From contig JACRED010000046.1 of assembly GCA_016218415.1 (NCBI GenBank), positions 1-49,104 on the forward strand: a stretch of DNA of 49,104 nt, written 5' to 3'. Below are positions 24,568 to 35,878 of this stretch, in pieces. The translations under genes and the position numbers were made by a program. Under the pieces are notes generated by a model. The model worked only from the letters and a program-made list of their open reading frames with translations. It ran no database searches and had not been told where the DNA came from. Source of the DNA: Nitrosomonadales bacterium. Its GTDB lineage: Bacteria; Pseudomonadota; Gammaproteobacteria; Burkholderiales; Gallionellaceae. Within the stretch, counting starts at the first letter, position 1, and every line of letters begins with the position of its first letter.

Positions 24568-26379
24568 TTAACCGATGGCCACTTTGGCGAGCCGCACCTT
24601 GCGCCCGTAAATCAGGTTGACGATCGCGCGCGAAACCAGCACCGCGCTGAACATCGAAGTCATGATACCCAGGCACAGCACCACCGCAAATCCCTTGATC
24701 GGGCCCGAGCCGAACATGAACAACGCGACCCCTGCGATCAGCGTGGTGACGTTGGAGTCGAGGATGGTGCCGAACGCGCGGTCATACCCCGCGTGTATCG
24801 CGGCCTGCGGCGTGACGCCGTTGCGCAGCTCGTCGCGGATGCGTTCGTTGATCAGCACGTTCGCGTCGATCGCCATGCCCAGCGTCAGCGCGATACCCGC
24901 CATGCCGGGCAGCGTCAGCGTAGCTTGCAGCATCGACAGCAAAGCTACCAGTAACAGCAGGTTGGCGCCCAGCGCCAGCACCGAGATCGTGCCGAACATC
25001 AAGTAATAGCCAACCATGAATATCGCGATCATCATGAAACCGATCTTGGTGGAGTCGAAGCCGCGCGTGATGTTCTCGGCGCCCAGGCTGGGTCCGATGG
25101 TGCGCTCTTCGATGATCTCCATCGGCGCAGCCAGCGCGCCTGCGCGCAGCAGCAGCGCGGTGTCCTGAGCTTCCACGGTGGACATCTGGCCGCTGATCTG
25201 CACGCGGCCCCCGCCGATCTCTTCGCGGATCACCGGTGCGGTGACGATCTCGCCCTTGCCTTTTTCAAACAGGATGATCGCCATGCGTTTGCCGACATTC
25301 TCGCGGGTCGCTTCCTTGAATTTGCGCGCGCCTACCCCGTCCAGATTGATGTGCACCGCTGCTTCGCTGGTGCGGTTGTCGAACCCCGGTTGCGCGTCGT
25401 TGATGCGCTCGCCGGTGAGGATCACCTGCTTTTTCACCAGCAACATGGCGCCCGAGCGATCCTTGAACATCTCCGTGCCGAACGGCGGGACCACGCCCGG
25501 TGTGGCCTGGTGCTCGTCATCGACCATGCGCACTTCCAGCGTGGCGGTGCGGCCGAGGATGTCCTTGGCGCGCGCGGTGTCCTGCACGCCGGGCAGTTGC
25601 ACCACGACGCGATCCACTCCCTGTTGCTGTATCACCGGTTCGGCCACGCCCAGTTCGTTCACGCGGTTGCGCAGGGTCAGCAGATTCTGCTGCACCGCGG
25701 AATCCTGGATGCGACGCTCTGCTTCGGGTTTGAGGGTGGCGCGCAGACTGTACGCGCCGCTCTCATCCTGGCTGTCCAGTCTGTAATCCGGGAAACGCTG
25801 CTTGATTTCCGCTTCGCCCTTGCCGCGCGTTTCCGTATCGCGGAATCTGACCAGCAACACGTCGCCTTCACGGGTCACGCCGGAATAGGCGATGTTCTGT
25901 TCGCGCAATGCGCTGCGGATGTCGCCCGTGGTTGCTTCCAGCGCCTTGTTCAGCGCCGCCTTCATGTCCACCTGCAGCATGAAATGCACCCCGCCGCGCA
26001 GGTCCAGGCCGAGATACATCGGCAATGCATGGAGGCTGGTGAGCCATTGCGGCGAGCGCGGCAACAAATTGAGCGCGACCACGTAGTTTTCGCCCAGTTG
26101 GCCGGTCAGTGCATCCTTGGCTTTCAGCTGGCTATCGGTATCGGCAAAACGCGCCTTGACGCTGTTGCCATCCAGCGTGCTGATTTCCGGGGTCAGTCCG
26201 GCGGATTTCAGAATGATTCCCACCTGTTCCAGCAAAGCGGCATCCGCTTTCAGGCTGGCACGCAATGGCGACACTTGGACAGCGGGAGATTCGCCGTAAA
26301 AATTCGGCAGGGTGTAAACCAGCCCGGTCAGCAATATGACCAGGATCAGCAGGTATTTCCACAACGGATATTGGTTCAT
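24568..26379 (-). CDS. secD: Protein translocase subunit SecD
   Basis: A 603-residue inner-membrane subunit of the SecDF-YajC complex. The N-terminal membrane helix is YLLILVILLTGLVYTLPNFYGE. The conserved GLDLRGGVHFMLQVD lies at ~123-137. The large periplasmic P1 domain contains QQGVDRVVVQLPGVQDTARAKDILGRTA-type sequence, and the C-terminal membrane block has the proton-path region (GMAIDANVLINERIRDELRNG). AGAGG lies 5 bases before the ATG. The order yajC-secD-secF is the conserved one, transcribed leftward after queA-tgt. Confidence 0.97.
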   Translation of the reverse strand: MNQYPLWKYLLILVILLTGLVYTLPNFYGESPAVQVSPLRASLKADAALLEQVGIILKSAGLTPEISTLDGNSVKARFADTDSQLKAKDALTGQLGENYVVALNLLPRSPQWLTSLHALPMYLGLDLRGGVHFMLQVDMKAALNKALEATTGDIRSALREQNIAYSGVTREGDVLLVRFRDTETRGKGEAEIKQRFPDYRLDSQDESGAYSLRATLKPEAERRIQDSAVQQNLLTLRNRVNELGVAEPVIQQQGVDRVVVQLPGVQDTARAKDILGRTATLEVRMVDDEHQATPGVVPPFGTEMFKDRSGAMLLVKKQVILTGERINDAQPGFDNRTSEAAVHINLDGVGARKFKEATRENVGKRMAIILFEKGKGEIVTAPVIREEIGGGRVQISGQMSTVEAQDTALLLRAGALAAPMEIIEERTIGPSLGAENITRGFDSTKIGFMMIAIFMVGYYLMFGTISVLALGANLLLLVALLSMLQATLTLPGMAGIALTLGMAIDANVLINERIRDELRNGVTPQAAIHAGYDRAFGTILDSNVTTLIAGVALFMFGSGPIKGFAVVLCLGIMTSMFSAVLVSRAIVNLIYGRKVRLAKVAIG

Positions 26380-26427
26380 TGAAACCTCTTGTTTGACGCT
26401 GGAACAGGGCGCTCGCCCTGTTCAATG

Positions 26428-26751
26428 TTACTTGATGGCCTTGATGGTTCCCTTGGGCAGCACGGTCTGGATCGCGCTCTTCTGCACCGTGACTTCGACG
26501 TTTTCGGCGAGCTCCACGCTGACGTATTCCTCATAGACTTTGGCGATGCTGCCGACTTCGCCGCCCAGCGTTACGACTTCGTCGCCGCGTTGCAGCGCCG
26601 AAACCAGCGCCTTGTGTTCCTTGGCGCGCTTGGACTGCGGGCGCAGCACCAGAAAATAAAACACCGCGACCAGCGCGATCAGCGGCAGGAAATCCATGAT
26701 ACCGGCTTGTGGTGCGGCGCCGGCTTCGGCGTAGGCGTTACTGATGAACAT
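26428..26751 (-). CDS. yajC: SecDF accessory protein YajC
   Basis: A 107-residue protein with one membrane helix (~residues 18-38, MDFLPLIALVAVFYFLVLRPQ) and the family motif FYFLVLRPQSKRAKEHKALV. A small SH3-like cytoplasmic domain follows (RGDEVVTLGGEVGSIAKV). It binds SecDF in the inner membrane. CGGAG precedes the ATG by ~9 bases. It sits between tgt and secD in the usual order, 48 bases upstream of secD. Confidence 0.95.
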   Translation of the reverse strand: MFISNAYAEAGAAPQAGIMDFLPLIALVAVFYFLVLRPQSKRAKEHKALVSALQRGDEVVTLGGEVGSIAKVYEEYVSVELAENVEVTVQKSAIQTVLPKGTIKAIK

Positions 26752-26802
26752 TTATTAATCTCCGGAGGTTGAAACGAAAGGCGGGCATTCTATCATGAAG
26801 CA

Positions 26803-28949
<2,147 letters not shown>

Positions 28950-29069
28950 GGACGCGGAAGAAATCTGGGTATTGGGTTGCTGTTGTTGCTAATTTATTTC
29001 GGGAAATCATCATACAGGGGTGGGAGGGATGCTGGATCAGGATATTGATATTTGGAATCGGCCTGATAT

Positions 29070-29966
29070 TCAGAATGGATGCCATCTTTTGTAGAAGCTT
29101 TTATTTGAAAATGAGTAACGCCAAAGTTGACGTTTACCGACGATCAGGTTTCTTAAATGAACCGGTAAAAGATTCAGAAGGTTTTGTGCTGTTTTCCCCA
29201 TGGACCCCATGACAGCATTATTGGCGTTTTTATTGGCTGCGTTTTTGTCATATTCAAGCAAGTAATCCGACTGGATCGGATAGCGGGAAAATACGGGTCG
29301 AGTTTCAGTTTTGACAGCGTGAACCATCATCATGACCGGCGTCCTGGAAACCAGGCCTACTCTTCTATGGACAACAGCGGGATCGGTAACCGAATAACAT
29401 TTTGTTTTATTGCTTAACTCCGCGCCCGGGAAAGGGTGTTCTTCCAAAATAACATCACGAATTTCAAAACCGTTTTCTTTCTGGAATATCCTGAAGAAAA
29501 GTTCCGGGCTGAACTGATAGAACCCATGCCCGCTATGATTGTTGGTCATGGTGAATATGAAAATACTGCCGCCATTTTTGACCATTTTCATGCAGTTCTC
29601 GATTGCAACCGGGAAGTTGAAGATGTGCTCCAGAGTGCCGCCGTCGATAACCACATCAAATTGTTCATGGTGAGCCGAGTCAATGGGAAGATTCATGTCA
29701 TGAACAATATCGCAGTTCTGATAGTCGGAATAATCCAGAGAGGTGGTGGTTTCTGTATCGAAAAACTCCCTGATGAATTTGTCCGCATATTTTTCGCCGG
29801 AAAAAGATGCGACATCTATATTTTTACCGCAGTGGGAGGCCAGTTGCCCTATTTGTTCCCGAGAAAGATATAGCTCAAGATGTCCAAGTGTCAAAACCTT
29901 ATCGAAGCAGACATGATTCTGTTTTGCTTTGATCAATAGTGCTGCATTGTTAAAAATGATTCCCAT
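29070..29966 (-). CDS. Class I SAM-dependent methyltransferase-like protein
   Basis: A 298-residue protein. The recognisable core is a methyltransferase fold: FDVVIDGGTLEHIFNFPVAIENCMKMVKNGG (a post-motif II region with GTLEHI) and GGSIFIFTMTNNHSGHGFYQFSPELFFR, which resembles small-molecule or glycan methyltransferases. The classical N-terminal glycine-rich motif is weak, so the SAM site is divergent. The C-terminal ~80 residues are lysine/asparagine-rich with no known domain. Its DNA is AT-richer than the surrounding genes. It is the last gene of the leftward polysaccharide locus, ~100 bases after the WecA-like gene. AAGGA precedes the ATG by 5 bases. Confidence 0.75.
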   Translation of the reverse strand: MGIIFNNAALLIKAKQNHVCFDKVLTLGHLELYLSREQIGQLASHCGKNIDVASFSGEKYADKFIREFFDTETTTSLDYSDYQNCDIVHDMNLPIDSAHHEQFDVVIDGGTLEHIFNFPVAIENCMKMVKNGGSIFIFTMTNNHSGHGFYQFSPELFFRIFQKENGFEIRDVILEEHPFPGAELSNKTKCYSVTDPAVVHRRVGLVSRTPVMMMVHAVKTETRPVFSRYPIQSDYLLEYDKNAANKNANNAVMGSMGKTAQNLLNLLPVHLRNLIVGKRQLWRYSFSNKSFYKRWHPF

Positions 29967-30069
29967 TGTTTCCTTTTCTTTCCGACTTCCTGAAATCCCC
30001 TGGGTAACAGGGAGCGAACCGCTAAATTGGGCACACTTTCATTGCACGAGACTGTGCAAGAGTTCTGAT

Positions 30070-31071
30070 TTACCGGACATGGCGCAGCCGGTAGTAATAC
30101 GCCGCGATCAGCAGCACAAAACTCCAGCACACCACGAAAGACGGGGCGCGAACCAGATAAAGAACAACCCCGATCCCGACCAGCACCAGTTGCGCCAGTC
30201 CCAGTACCATCACGGTGCGGCGGACCGACAAGCCGGCATGTTGCAGCACATGGTGGATGTGCGTGCGGTCGGCGGCAAACGGCGATTGCCTGCGCTTGAT
30301 CCGGCGTGTCATCACCACCAGTGTGTCGATCAGCGGGATGCCGAACAGCCAGAGCACCAGCCCCGGCTCTGCCGACACCGCGCCACGGGTGATCTGCGCC
30401 ATGAACCAGCCCAGCACCAGCCCCAGCCACATGCTTCCGGCGTCCCCCATGAATACCCAGGCGCGTTTTACAAACAGGCGCGAGTTCAGGAACAGAAAGC
30501 CCAGCAGCGCCCCGAGCATCGCCCAGGTCAGCGGCAACAGATTGGCGGCTCCGGCAAGATAAAAGATCGTCGCCACGCCCAGCGTGGTAAGCAGGGCCAT
30601 CTTGCCCGCCATGCCATCCGCCCCGTCTATCATGTTGATCGCATTGATTCCGCCGACGAACGCGACCACGCTGAACGGGACGGCAAACAGTCCCAGCCGG
30701 ATATCGCTGCCAAACAATGCGCCCAGGTGGGTGACCGTCCCGCCCGCGCCGACGATCACCACCAGCACCATGAATATCTGGATCAGCATGCGCAATGAAA
30801 CCGGCAGTCCATGCTTGTCGTCCAGCACGCCCAGCACTACCAGCACGGCGGCGCAACCCATCAATATCGCAACCTGGCCGTGCAGCGCATCACCGATCAG
30901 CAATGCGACCAGCACCGCAGTGAACATCGCCAATCCGCCCACAGTGGGCGTGGGGTGCTCGTGCTGTTTGCGTCCGCCCGGACGATCGACGATATCCAGC
31001 CTATGCGCCACGCTGCGCAACAGCACGATCAGGGTTGCGCAAACCAGCATTGAAACGATAAAAACCTGCAT
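30070..31071 (-). CDS. wecA: WecA-type undecaprenyl-phosphate sugar-1-phosphate transferase
   Basis: A polytopic membrane enzyme of ~333 residues from the MraY/WecA family. It should start surface-glycan synthesis by moving a HexNAc-1-phosphate (commonly GlcNAc) from its UDP form to undecaprenyl phosphate. About ten to eleven membrane helices are visible. Catalytic motifs are VLGVLDDKHGLP (DD), NAINMIDGADGMAG, VFMGDAGSMWLG and RTHIHHVL (the His motif of the family). The start is the ATG at 31071 (MQVFIVSML); a TTG at 31086 is also in frame. Sugar specificity cannot be read from the sequence. Confidence 0.9.
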   Translation of the reverse strand: MQVFIVSMLVCATLIVLLRSVAHRLDIVDRPGGRKQHEHPTPTVGGLAMFTAVLVALLIGDALHGQVAILMGCAAVLVVLGVLDDKHGLPVSLRMLIQIFMVLVVIVGAGGTVTHLGALFGSDIRLGLFAVPFSVVAFVGGINAINMIDGADGMAGKMALLTTLGVATIFYLAGAANLLPLTWAMLGALLGFLFLNSRLFVKRAWVFMGDAGSMWLGLVLGWFMAQITRGAVSAEPGLVLWLFGIPLIDTLVVMTRRIKRRQSPFAADRTHIHHVLQHAGLSVRRTVMVLGLAQLVLVGIGVVLYLVRAPSFVVCWSFVLLIAAYYYRLRHVR

Positions 31072-31299
31072 AACCACCCAATCCAAAAAATGCCGATCCA
31101 GACAATCGGCGCCGCGAACCCCGTGAAGGTTGGCAAATCATGCGCCCCATTGGAAAAATTCACGGGTTATTCCCGCAGAGTCTGTCATTCAGCTTCCTGT
31201 CATTCATATCACGGGCATCGGCTGCCAAGTATACCGGCTAACTGCATCTCTCCGGGCAAGAACCCAGACCTGTTTCGGGCAGGCGAATGTAACCTCAGC

Positions 31300-32433
31300 C
31301 TAAGTCGGGTGTTGCCCGGCGATCCTGCCGATCTCGTCCAGGTAGCGTTTTATCACAACCCGCTCGTCGAATTCCCGCTCTACTTTTGAGCGTCCTTGCA
31401 ATCCCATCTCTGTTCTCGCTTCCGGGGGGAGTGCGATCATGCGCGTCATCTTGTCGGCGAGATCCGTGGCGTCACGCGGCTTGCACAACCAACCGTTCAC
31501 CCCGTCATCCACTACATCGCGGCACCCGACTGCGTCGGTGGTGATGATAGGCCGGACCATGGCCGCCGCCTCCAGCAAGGTGCGCGGTATGCCTTCACGG
31601 TAGGACGGCAATACCACGCAATCGGCTGAGGCAATGTGGGGACGAACGTCATCGGTGGCGCCGAGATAATTCACTGTCCCTGCCGCAACCCATTCGGCCA
31701 TTTGCTCGCGGGAGATCGCTGCCGGGTTCTGCACGTCGAGGAATCCCAATAAACAAAATTCGGCATCCGGGTAATGCCGGCGAACCTGCCGCGCTGCCTC
31801 CACATATTCCCCGACCCCCTTGTCCCACAACATCCGCGCGAGCAATAAAAAACGGAACGGCCGGGAAGGAGAGTGCGGCGATAAAGTTTGTAAGTTCGGG
31901 GAGAAATGCGCCAGATCGACACCCTCTCCCGGCAGGCATTCCATATTGGCAGCAGGCGCCAGATTGTGCCGCTGAAAGAACTGCATGTCATCCCGGTTGA
32001 GGAAGAACAATTTTTGCACGCGGGATTGCGAATACCGGTACAAGACTTCCACCAGCCGGGTGACCCAGTTCTCATTCAGGAAAACCACACCCAGCCCCGT
32101 CACCACGCTGATTGCCGGTATGCGGGCATAACGCGCGGCCAAGCTGGCGTATATCACCGGTTTGATCGTGTAGTTAATGATCAGCCCCGGACGTTCCCTG
32201 CGGAAAACGCGGTAAAAGCGCAGCAAAAGCAGCAGGTCGCGCCCCGGATGGGTCCCTTTGTTGTCCATCGGCATCGGCAGGAACCGGATGCCCAGCGCTT
32301 CGATGCGTGCGACATGGTCATCCGGCGGCGCAACGGCGACGACTTCGTGGCCGGCAGCAATCAAGCCCAGCATCAGGCCGCTGCGGAAGTTGACCAGTCC
32401 CCATGCGGTGTTGCATATCATGAAGATCTTCAT
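31300..32433 (-). CDS. Glycosyltransferase, GT4 family (PglA/RfaB-like)
   Basis: ~377 residues with the two Rossmann-like domains of GT-B enzymes. The N-terminus is MKIFMICNTAWGLVNFRSGLM (a close match to PglA-type sugar transferases). The C-terminal donor site holds the E-x7-E segment: SYREGIPRTLLEAAAM (E and E eight apart), then PIITTDAVGCRDVVDDGVNGWL. It presumably adds a hexose or HexNAc to the lipid-linked intermediate. The ATG at 32433 is preferred over an earlier frame opening at 32466, because family similarity begins at MKIFMIC. It is the third gene upstream of the locus end, 129 bases from the next GT gene. Confidence 0.85.
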   Translation of the reverse strand: MKIFMICNTAWGLVNFRSGLMLGLIAAGHEVVAVAPPDDHVARIEALGIRFLPMPMDNKGTHPGRDLLLLLRFYRVFRRERPGLIINYTIKPVIYASLAARYARIPAISVVTGLGVVFLNENWVTRLVEVLYRYSQSRVQKLFFLNRDDMQFFQRHNLAPAANMECLPGEGVDLAHFSPNLQTLSPHSPSRPFRFLLLARMLWDKGVGEYVEAARQVRRHYPDAEFCLLGFLDVQNPAAISREQMAEWVAAGTVNYLGATDDVRPHIASADCVVLPSYREGIPRTLLEAAAMVRPIITTDAVGCRDVVDDGVNGWLCKPRDATDLADKMTRMIALPPEARTEMGLQGRSKVEREFDERVVIKRYLDEIGRIAGQHPT

Positions 32434-32562
32434 GCGGGTATTTCCGGGAGCGGATGATGCCGGCATGAAAGCCGGGGGTACGCATGATGTGCGTAGCTCA
32501 TTCCAACGGGCAGGGTATCCGGGTAAAGCAGCAAAGGGGTCATGAAATAAACGCGGGGTCGC

Positions 32563-33690
32563 TCAGCATGGTTCCGTCCATGCCCGATTATAACCGTCGA
32601 CCATCCTCTCGATGGAAAAACGGTCGAGGATGCGTTGGCGCGCCGCCGCTTTGCGCCGTTCCCATGCGGCCGGATCGGCAACCCGTTGTCCAAACGCATC
32701 GGTGAGGGCATCCGCCAGGGATGCTGCCGAGCCAACCGGAACCACCCAGCCGGTATCGCCGACGATCAGTCCGGCATCCCCGGCATCCGTCGTCACGCAA
32801 GGCGTGCCGCACGCCATCGCCTCGCATAGCACGTTCGGGAAACCTTCTCCCGCCGAGGAGAGCACATGTACATCCAGCGCGTTCATCACAGCGGGGATGT
32901 CGCTGCGCTGACCGAGCAGGAGTATCCGGTCGCGTATGCCGTGAGTATCCAGCCAGTCGACCAGGCCGGTGTTGGCTACTGTCATGCCGCTGCCCGCCAG
33001 CACACAGCGGAAATCGTGGCCGCCTTGCTTGAGCAGCCCCAGTGCGGTAATGAGATTGGGATGATCCTTCTGCGGGTCGAAACGCGCCACCATGCCCAGC
33101 AGGGGGACGCCGTCGGGTAGCGGCAGGGTGGATCTGAGCGCGGCTCCGGCTTGCGGATCGGGGGCGAATTGGCGCAGGTCATAGCCGTTCGGTATGACCC
33201 TGAATTTTTTCGCGGCATAGCCTATCGCCTGATGCGCAGCCACGCCTTTCTGCGAGCAACTCACGATACGCTCCGGAATCCAGCGCGACAGCAGCGCATT
33301 CAGGCGCGCGACCAGGATAGTGGCGCGCCTGGTCTTGCCCTGTTCCAGATTGGTATGGTGCAGCCCCCAGAATACATGACGGATGCCCGCAACACGCGCC
33401 ACCAATCCGCCCAGCAGATCGGCATGGTACATCCAGGTCTGCACCACGTCGGGCCGCAGTTGCCGCAACAGGCGTGCCAGTTTCCAGATGCCGCCCGGCG
33501 TGACCCGGCCGCGCGGCATATCCAGGCAATGTACCGCGATGCCCGCCTGCTTCAGCAGGGCGCCATATTTCCCGTCGTCCTGTAGCGAGACGACAACATG
33601 TCTGTTCTGCCGGTCAGCCAGACAAAGGCGATACAGCACAGCTTCCGCGCCGCCATCGTCCAGGCAGGTGATCACATGCGCGACGATCAT
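32563..33690 (-). CDS. Glycosyltransferase, GT4 family
   Basis: 375 residues, GT-B fold. It begins MIVAHVITCLDDGGAEAVLYRL (a glycine-rich acceptor loop). The donor domain shows PNGYDLRQF, LGMVARFDPQKDH, VLSSAGEGFPNVLCEAMACG (the E-x7-E pair) and DAGLIVGDTGWVVPVG. It is a close relative of capsule or LPS transferases that use UDP sugars. It neighbours two other GT4 genes on the same strand. GGAG lies ~8 bases before the ATG. Donor and acceptor unknown. Confidence 0.88.
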   Translation of the reverse strand: MIVAHVITCLDDGGAEAVLYRLCLADRQNRHVVVSLQDDGKYGALLKQAGIAVHCLDMPRGRVTPGGIWKLARLLRQLRPDVVQTWMYHADLLGGLVARVAGIRHVFWGLHHTNLEQGKTRRATILVARLNALLSRWIPERIVSCSQKGVAAHQAIGYAAKKFRVIPNGYDLRQFAPDPQAGAALRSTLPLPDGVPLLGMVARFDPQKDHPNLITALGLLKQGGHDFRCVLAGSGMTVANTGLVDWLDTHGIRDRILLLGQRSDIPAVMNALDVHVLSSAGEGFPNVLCEAMACGTPCVTTDAGDAGLIVGDTGWVVPVGSAASLADALTDAFGQRVADPAAWERRKAAARQRILDRFSIERMVDGYNRAWTEPC

Positions 33691-33807
33691 GGCCCCGGCT
33701 CCGTCGTATATGAAGGGGTTTCAACACACATCGGCATCATTGATGTGGCGCAAATATCGTTGTGCAGGGTTGAGTGTTCCATGATGCATGACAGCAATTC
33801 ACACCCG

Positions 33808-34932
33808 TCAGCCTTGGCCGTCGGCCAATAACAGTGCGAGGTAGGCATCCGCCGCTTTATCCACCGAAAAATCCGTGGCTCTCTGCGCGGGAGATAGACC
33901 CGGATGTTCCAGTGTGTCCAGCATGGCTAACGCGAGCGCATCGGCGTCGCCGACCGGAACCAGCCTGCCCCACTTGCCGTTCTCCAGAATCTCCGCCGGG
34001 CCGCTTGGGCAATCTGTGCTGATCACCGGCACACCGCATGCCATCGCCTCGACCAGCACATTGCCAAAGCCTTCCCAGCGGGACGAAAGCACAAACATAT
34101 CGGCCCGCTTCATGTAAGCGTAAGGGTTGTCAACGAAACCGGGCAGTGCGACGACCTGGCTCAGTCCCAGCTCGGCAACCAGCGATTCAAGGGTGTTCCT
34201 CAACTCGCCTTCTCCCAGAATCATCAGCCGCATGGGACGCTGTTTCGCAGCCTTGCCCAAGGCCCGCAAGAGTGTCTCGAAGTCTTTCTGGAGTGTTAGC
34301 CGTCCTACCGCAAGGATAACGGGAACGGATTTGTCCGACAGCCATGGATGAGAGACAGGCTGCTCGGCAAGTGCCCGGATTTTTCCGTTGACGATGGGAT
34401 TGGGTATTACCCGGATACGGTTTGTGTCCAAGTGCAGCAAACTTCCCAGGTCATCCGCCACCCCCTGAGAGACCGCCACAATGTTGCGCGCGCGAGGATA
34501 CAAGGCTCGCATGAGCATTTTCAGCACGGCGGTTTTGATGCCGGGATCCTGATCGAGCGACACGGATGCGGCATTGTGCTCGCTGACGACTATCGGCACG
34601 CGCGAGCGTGAGAGCAGCGCCGCCAGCATCGCGCCGACATTGGCATGGTTCATCGCCGCCAGCATCGCCAGCGGCCTTTCCCGGCGCAGGTAACGCGCCA
34701 GTGCGGCCAGTCCGGCCAGCAACCGTGGCGCGTCCAGGTCAATCACGCGCACGCCAGGGGGCAGTTCGCGCAGATAGGGCCCTTCGGCCTTCAATAGCAC
34801 CAGGTCGACACCGATCCCGCGTTCACAGAACGCGATCGCCAGATTGGCCATGACCCGTTCGGCGCCCCCGCCATGCAGCGTCGGAACAAACAGGGCGATG
34901 CGTTGCGCATCTTCGGGCGAATTGATACTCAT
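33808..34932 (-). CDS. Glycosyltransferase, GT4 family
   Basis: 374 residues, GT-B fold. The N-terminal domain opens with ALFVPTLHGGGAERVMANLA. The donor domain contains VIPNPIVNGKI, VGRLTLQKDFETLL, VLSSRWEGFGNVLVEAMACG (E-x7-E) and STDCPSGPAEIL, a motif set shared with GalNAc/Gal transferases such as PglJ-like enzymes. The start is the ATG at 34932 (MSINSPED); a TTG at 34941 is in frame. It begins 24 bases after the FkbM gene ends, consistent with one transcript. Confidence 0.87.
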   Translation of the reverse strand: MSINSPEDAQRIALFVPTLHGGGAERVMANLAIAFCERGIGVDLVLLKAEGPYLRELPPGVRVIDLDAPRLLAGLAALARYLRRERPLAMLAAMNHANVGAMLAALLSRSRVPIVVSEHNAASVSLDQDPGIKTAVLKMLMRALYPRARNIVAVSQGVADDLGSLLHLDTNRIRVIPNPIVNGKIRALAEQPVSHPWLSDKSVPVILAVGRLTLQKDFETLLRALGKAAKQRPMRLMILGEGELRNTLESLVAELGLSQVVALPGFVDNPYAYMKRADMFVLSSRWEGFGNVLVEAMACGVPVISTDCPSGPAEILENGKWGRLVPVGDADALALAMLDTLEHPGLSPAQRATDFSVDKAADAYLALLLADGQG

Positions 34933-34956
34933 GGGTTGCAAATGGTTCGCGGTGAT

Positions 34957-35847
34957 TCAGTTCTCGGGCAACGATCTTTCGGGAGGCACGCAAAGCACAT
35001 TCTGGAATGCCGCCAGCGTTTCTGCGGTCAGTCCGGTCAATTTCGCCTTCCGTCCTATCGTATGGAAGCGGTATCCAAACTGCCCCAGGAATTCCAGAAT
35101 GTCTGCCGCCCTGTATCCCGCCTGCTCGGATGTGTCGTGCTGGATCTCAATGATCAGGTAGGGGCGGAATTGCATAATCACATTTTTCGATCCTTTCAAC
35201 ACCGGGAGTTCTGCGCCTTCTACGTCAACCTTGATCAGATCGATCCGGGCGAGGTTGCGGCTCCCGGCAAAACTGTCCAGCGTGTCGATGTCGATGATCT
35301 CGGTCGGCGTGGCGCGGGTGTCCGAGCTATACAAGGTCCCCAGCCCCTTGTGTTCGGTTCCGTCATGAAAGGTTTGCGATGCGGAATACAGCTGCGCGCT
35401 GCCGGCCTGATCGGACAGGCCGCACTTCACCGCCGTGACCTGATGCAAACGGTTGGCGTCAAGATGCTGCTGTAGCCGCGCGTATAAGGAACTCATCGGC
35501 TCGAATGCAAAGACGGCTCCGCTCGCCCCTGTACGCTGTGCGGCCGCCATGCTGATCTCGCCTATGTTTGCGCCCACATCCACCACGGTCATGCCGGGTT
35601 TCAGCAGCTTGTCCAGCAGGAGAACGATGTCGCGCGAGTAATAGCCGTACCAGAAGATCTGGCTTTGCATGTGCTCATTCAGACACAGGGTCGCCGTCAG
35701 GCCGCCGTCATAATCGGTGACCGTCACACAATCCGGGTATCTGGCGAAAAGCTGCCGCAATGGGTTGATGAGCAGGATCGCCCCCGGGATATGCTTGAGC
35801 CTTGTGGTGACGCGTCGCATCGCGCGCAGGAGGGAATGTGTGGGCAT
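34957..35847 (-). CDS. FkbM family methyltransferase
   Basis: 296 residues. The FkbM-type core runs MTVVDVGANIGEISMAAAQRTG (motif I), AFEPMSSLYARLQQHLDANR, IDIDTLDSF, DLIKVDVEGAELPVLKG (the DVEGAE motif of FkbM) and PYLIIEIQH. Such enzymes O-methylate sugars or polyketide parts with SAM. In this locus, O-methylation of a glycan residue is the likely role. The N-terminal ~50 residues precede the fold and may contact the acceptor. It lies between the GT2 and GT4 genes, same strand. Confidence 0.9.
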   Translation of the reverse strand: MPTHSLLRAMRRVTTRLKHIPGAILLINPLRQLFARYPDCVTVTDYDGGLTATLCLNEHMQSQIFWYGYYSRDIVLLLDKLLKPGMTVVDVGANIGEISMAAAQRTGASGAVFAFEPMSSLYARLQQHLDANRLHQVTAVKCGLSDQAGSAQLYSASQTFHDGTEHKGLGTLYSSDTRATPTEIIDIDTLDSFAGSRNLARIDLIKVDVEGAELPVLKGSKNVIMQFRPYLIIEIQHDTSEQAGYRAADILEFLGQFGYRFHTIGRKAKLTGLTAETLAAFQNVLCVPPERSLPEN

Positions 35848-35878
35848 AGGTAATGCAGTCGTTTGCGTTTCAGGTTGG

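Noticed and set aside
28950..29069. preQ1 riboswitch before queA-tgt
   Set aside because: The 120-base leader region shows no preQ1-type stem-loop and tail that I can recognise.
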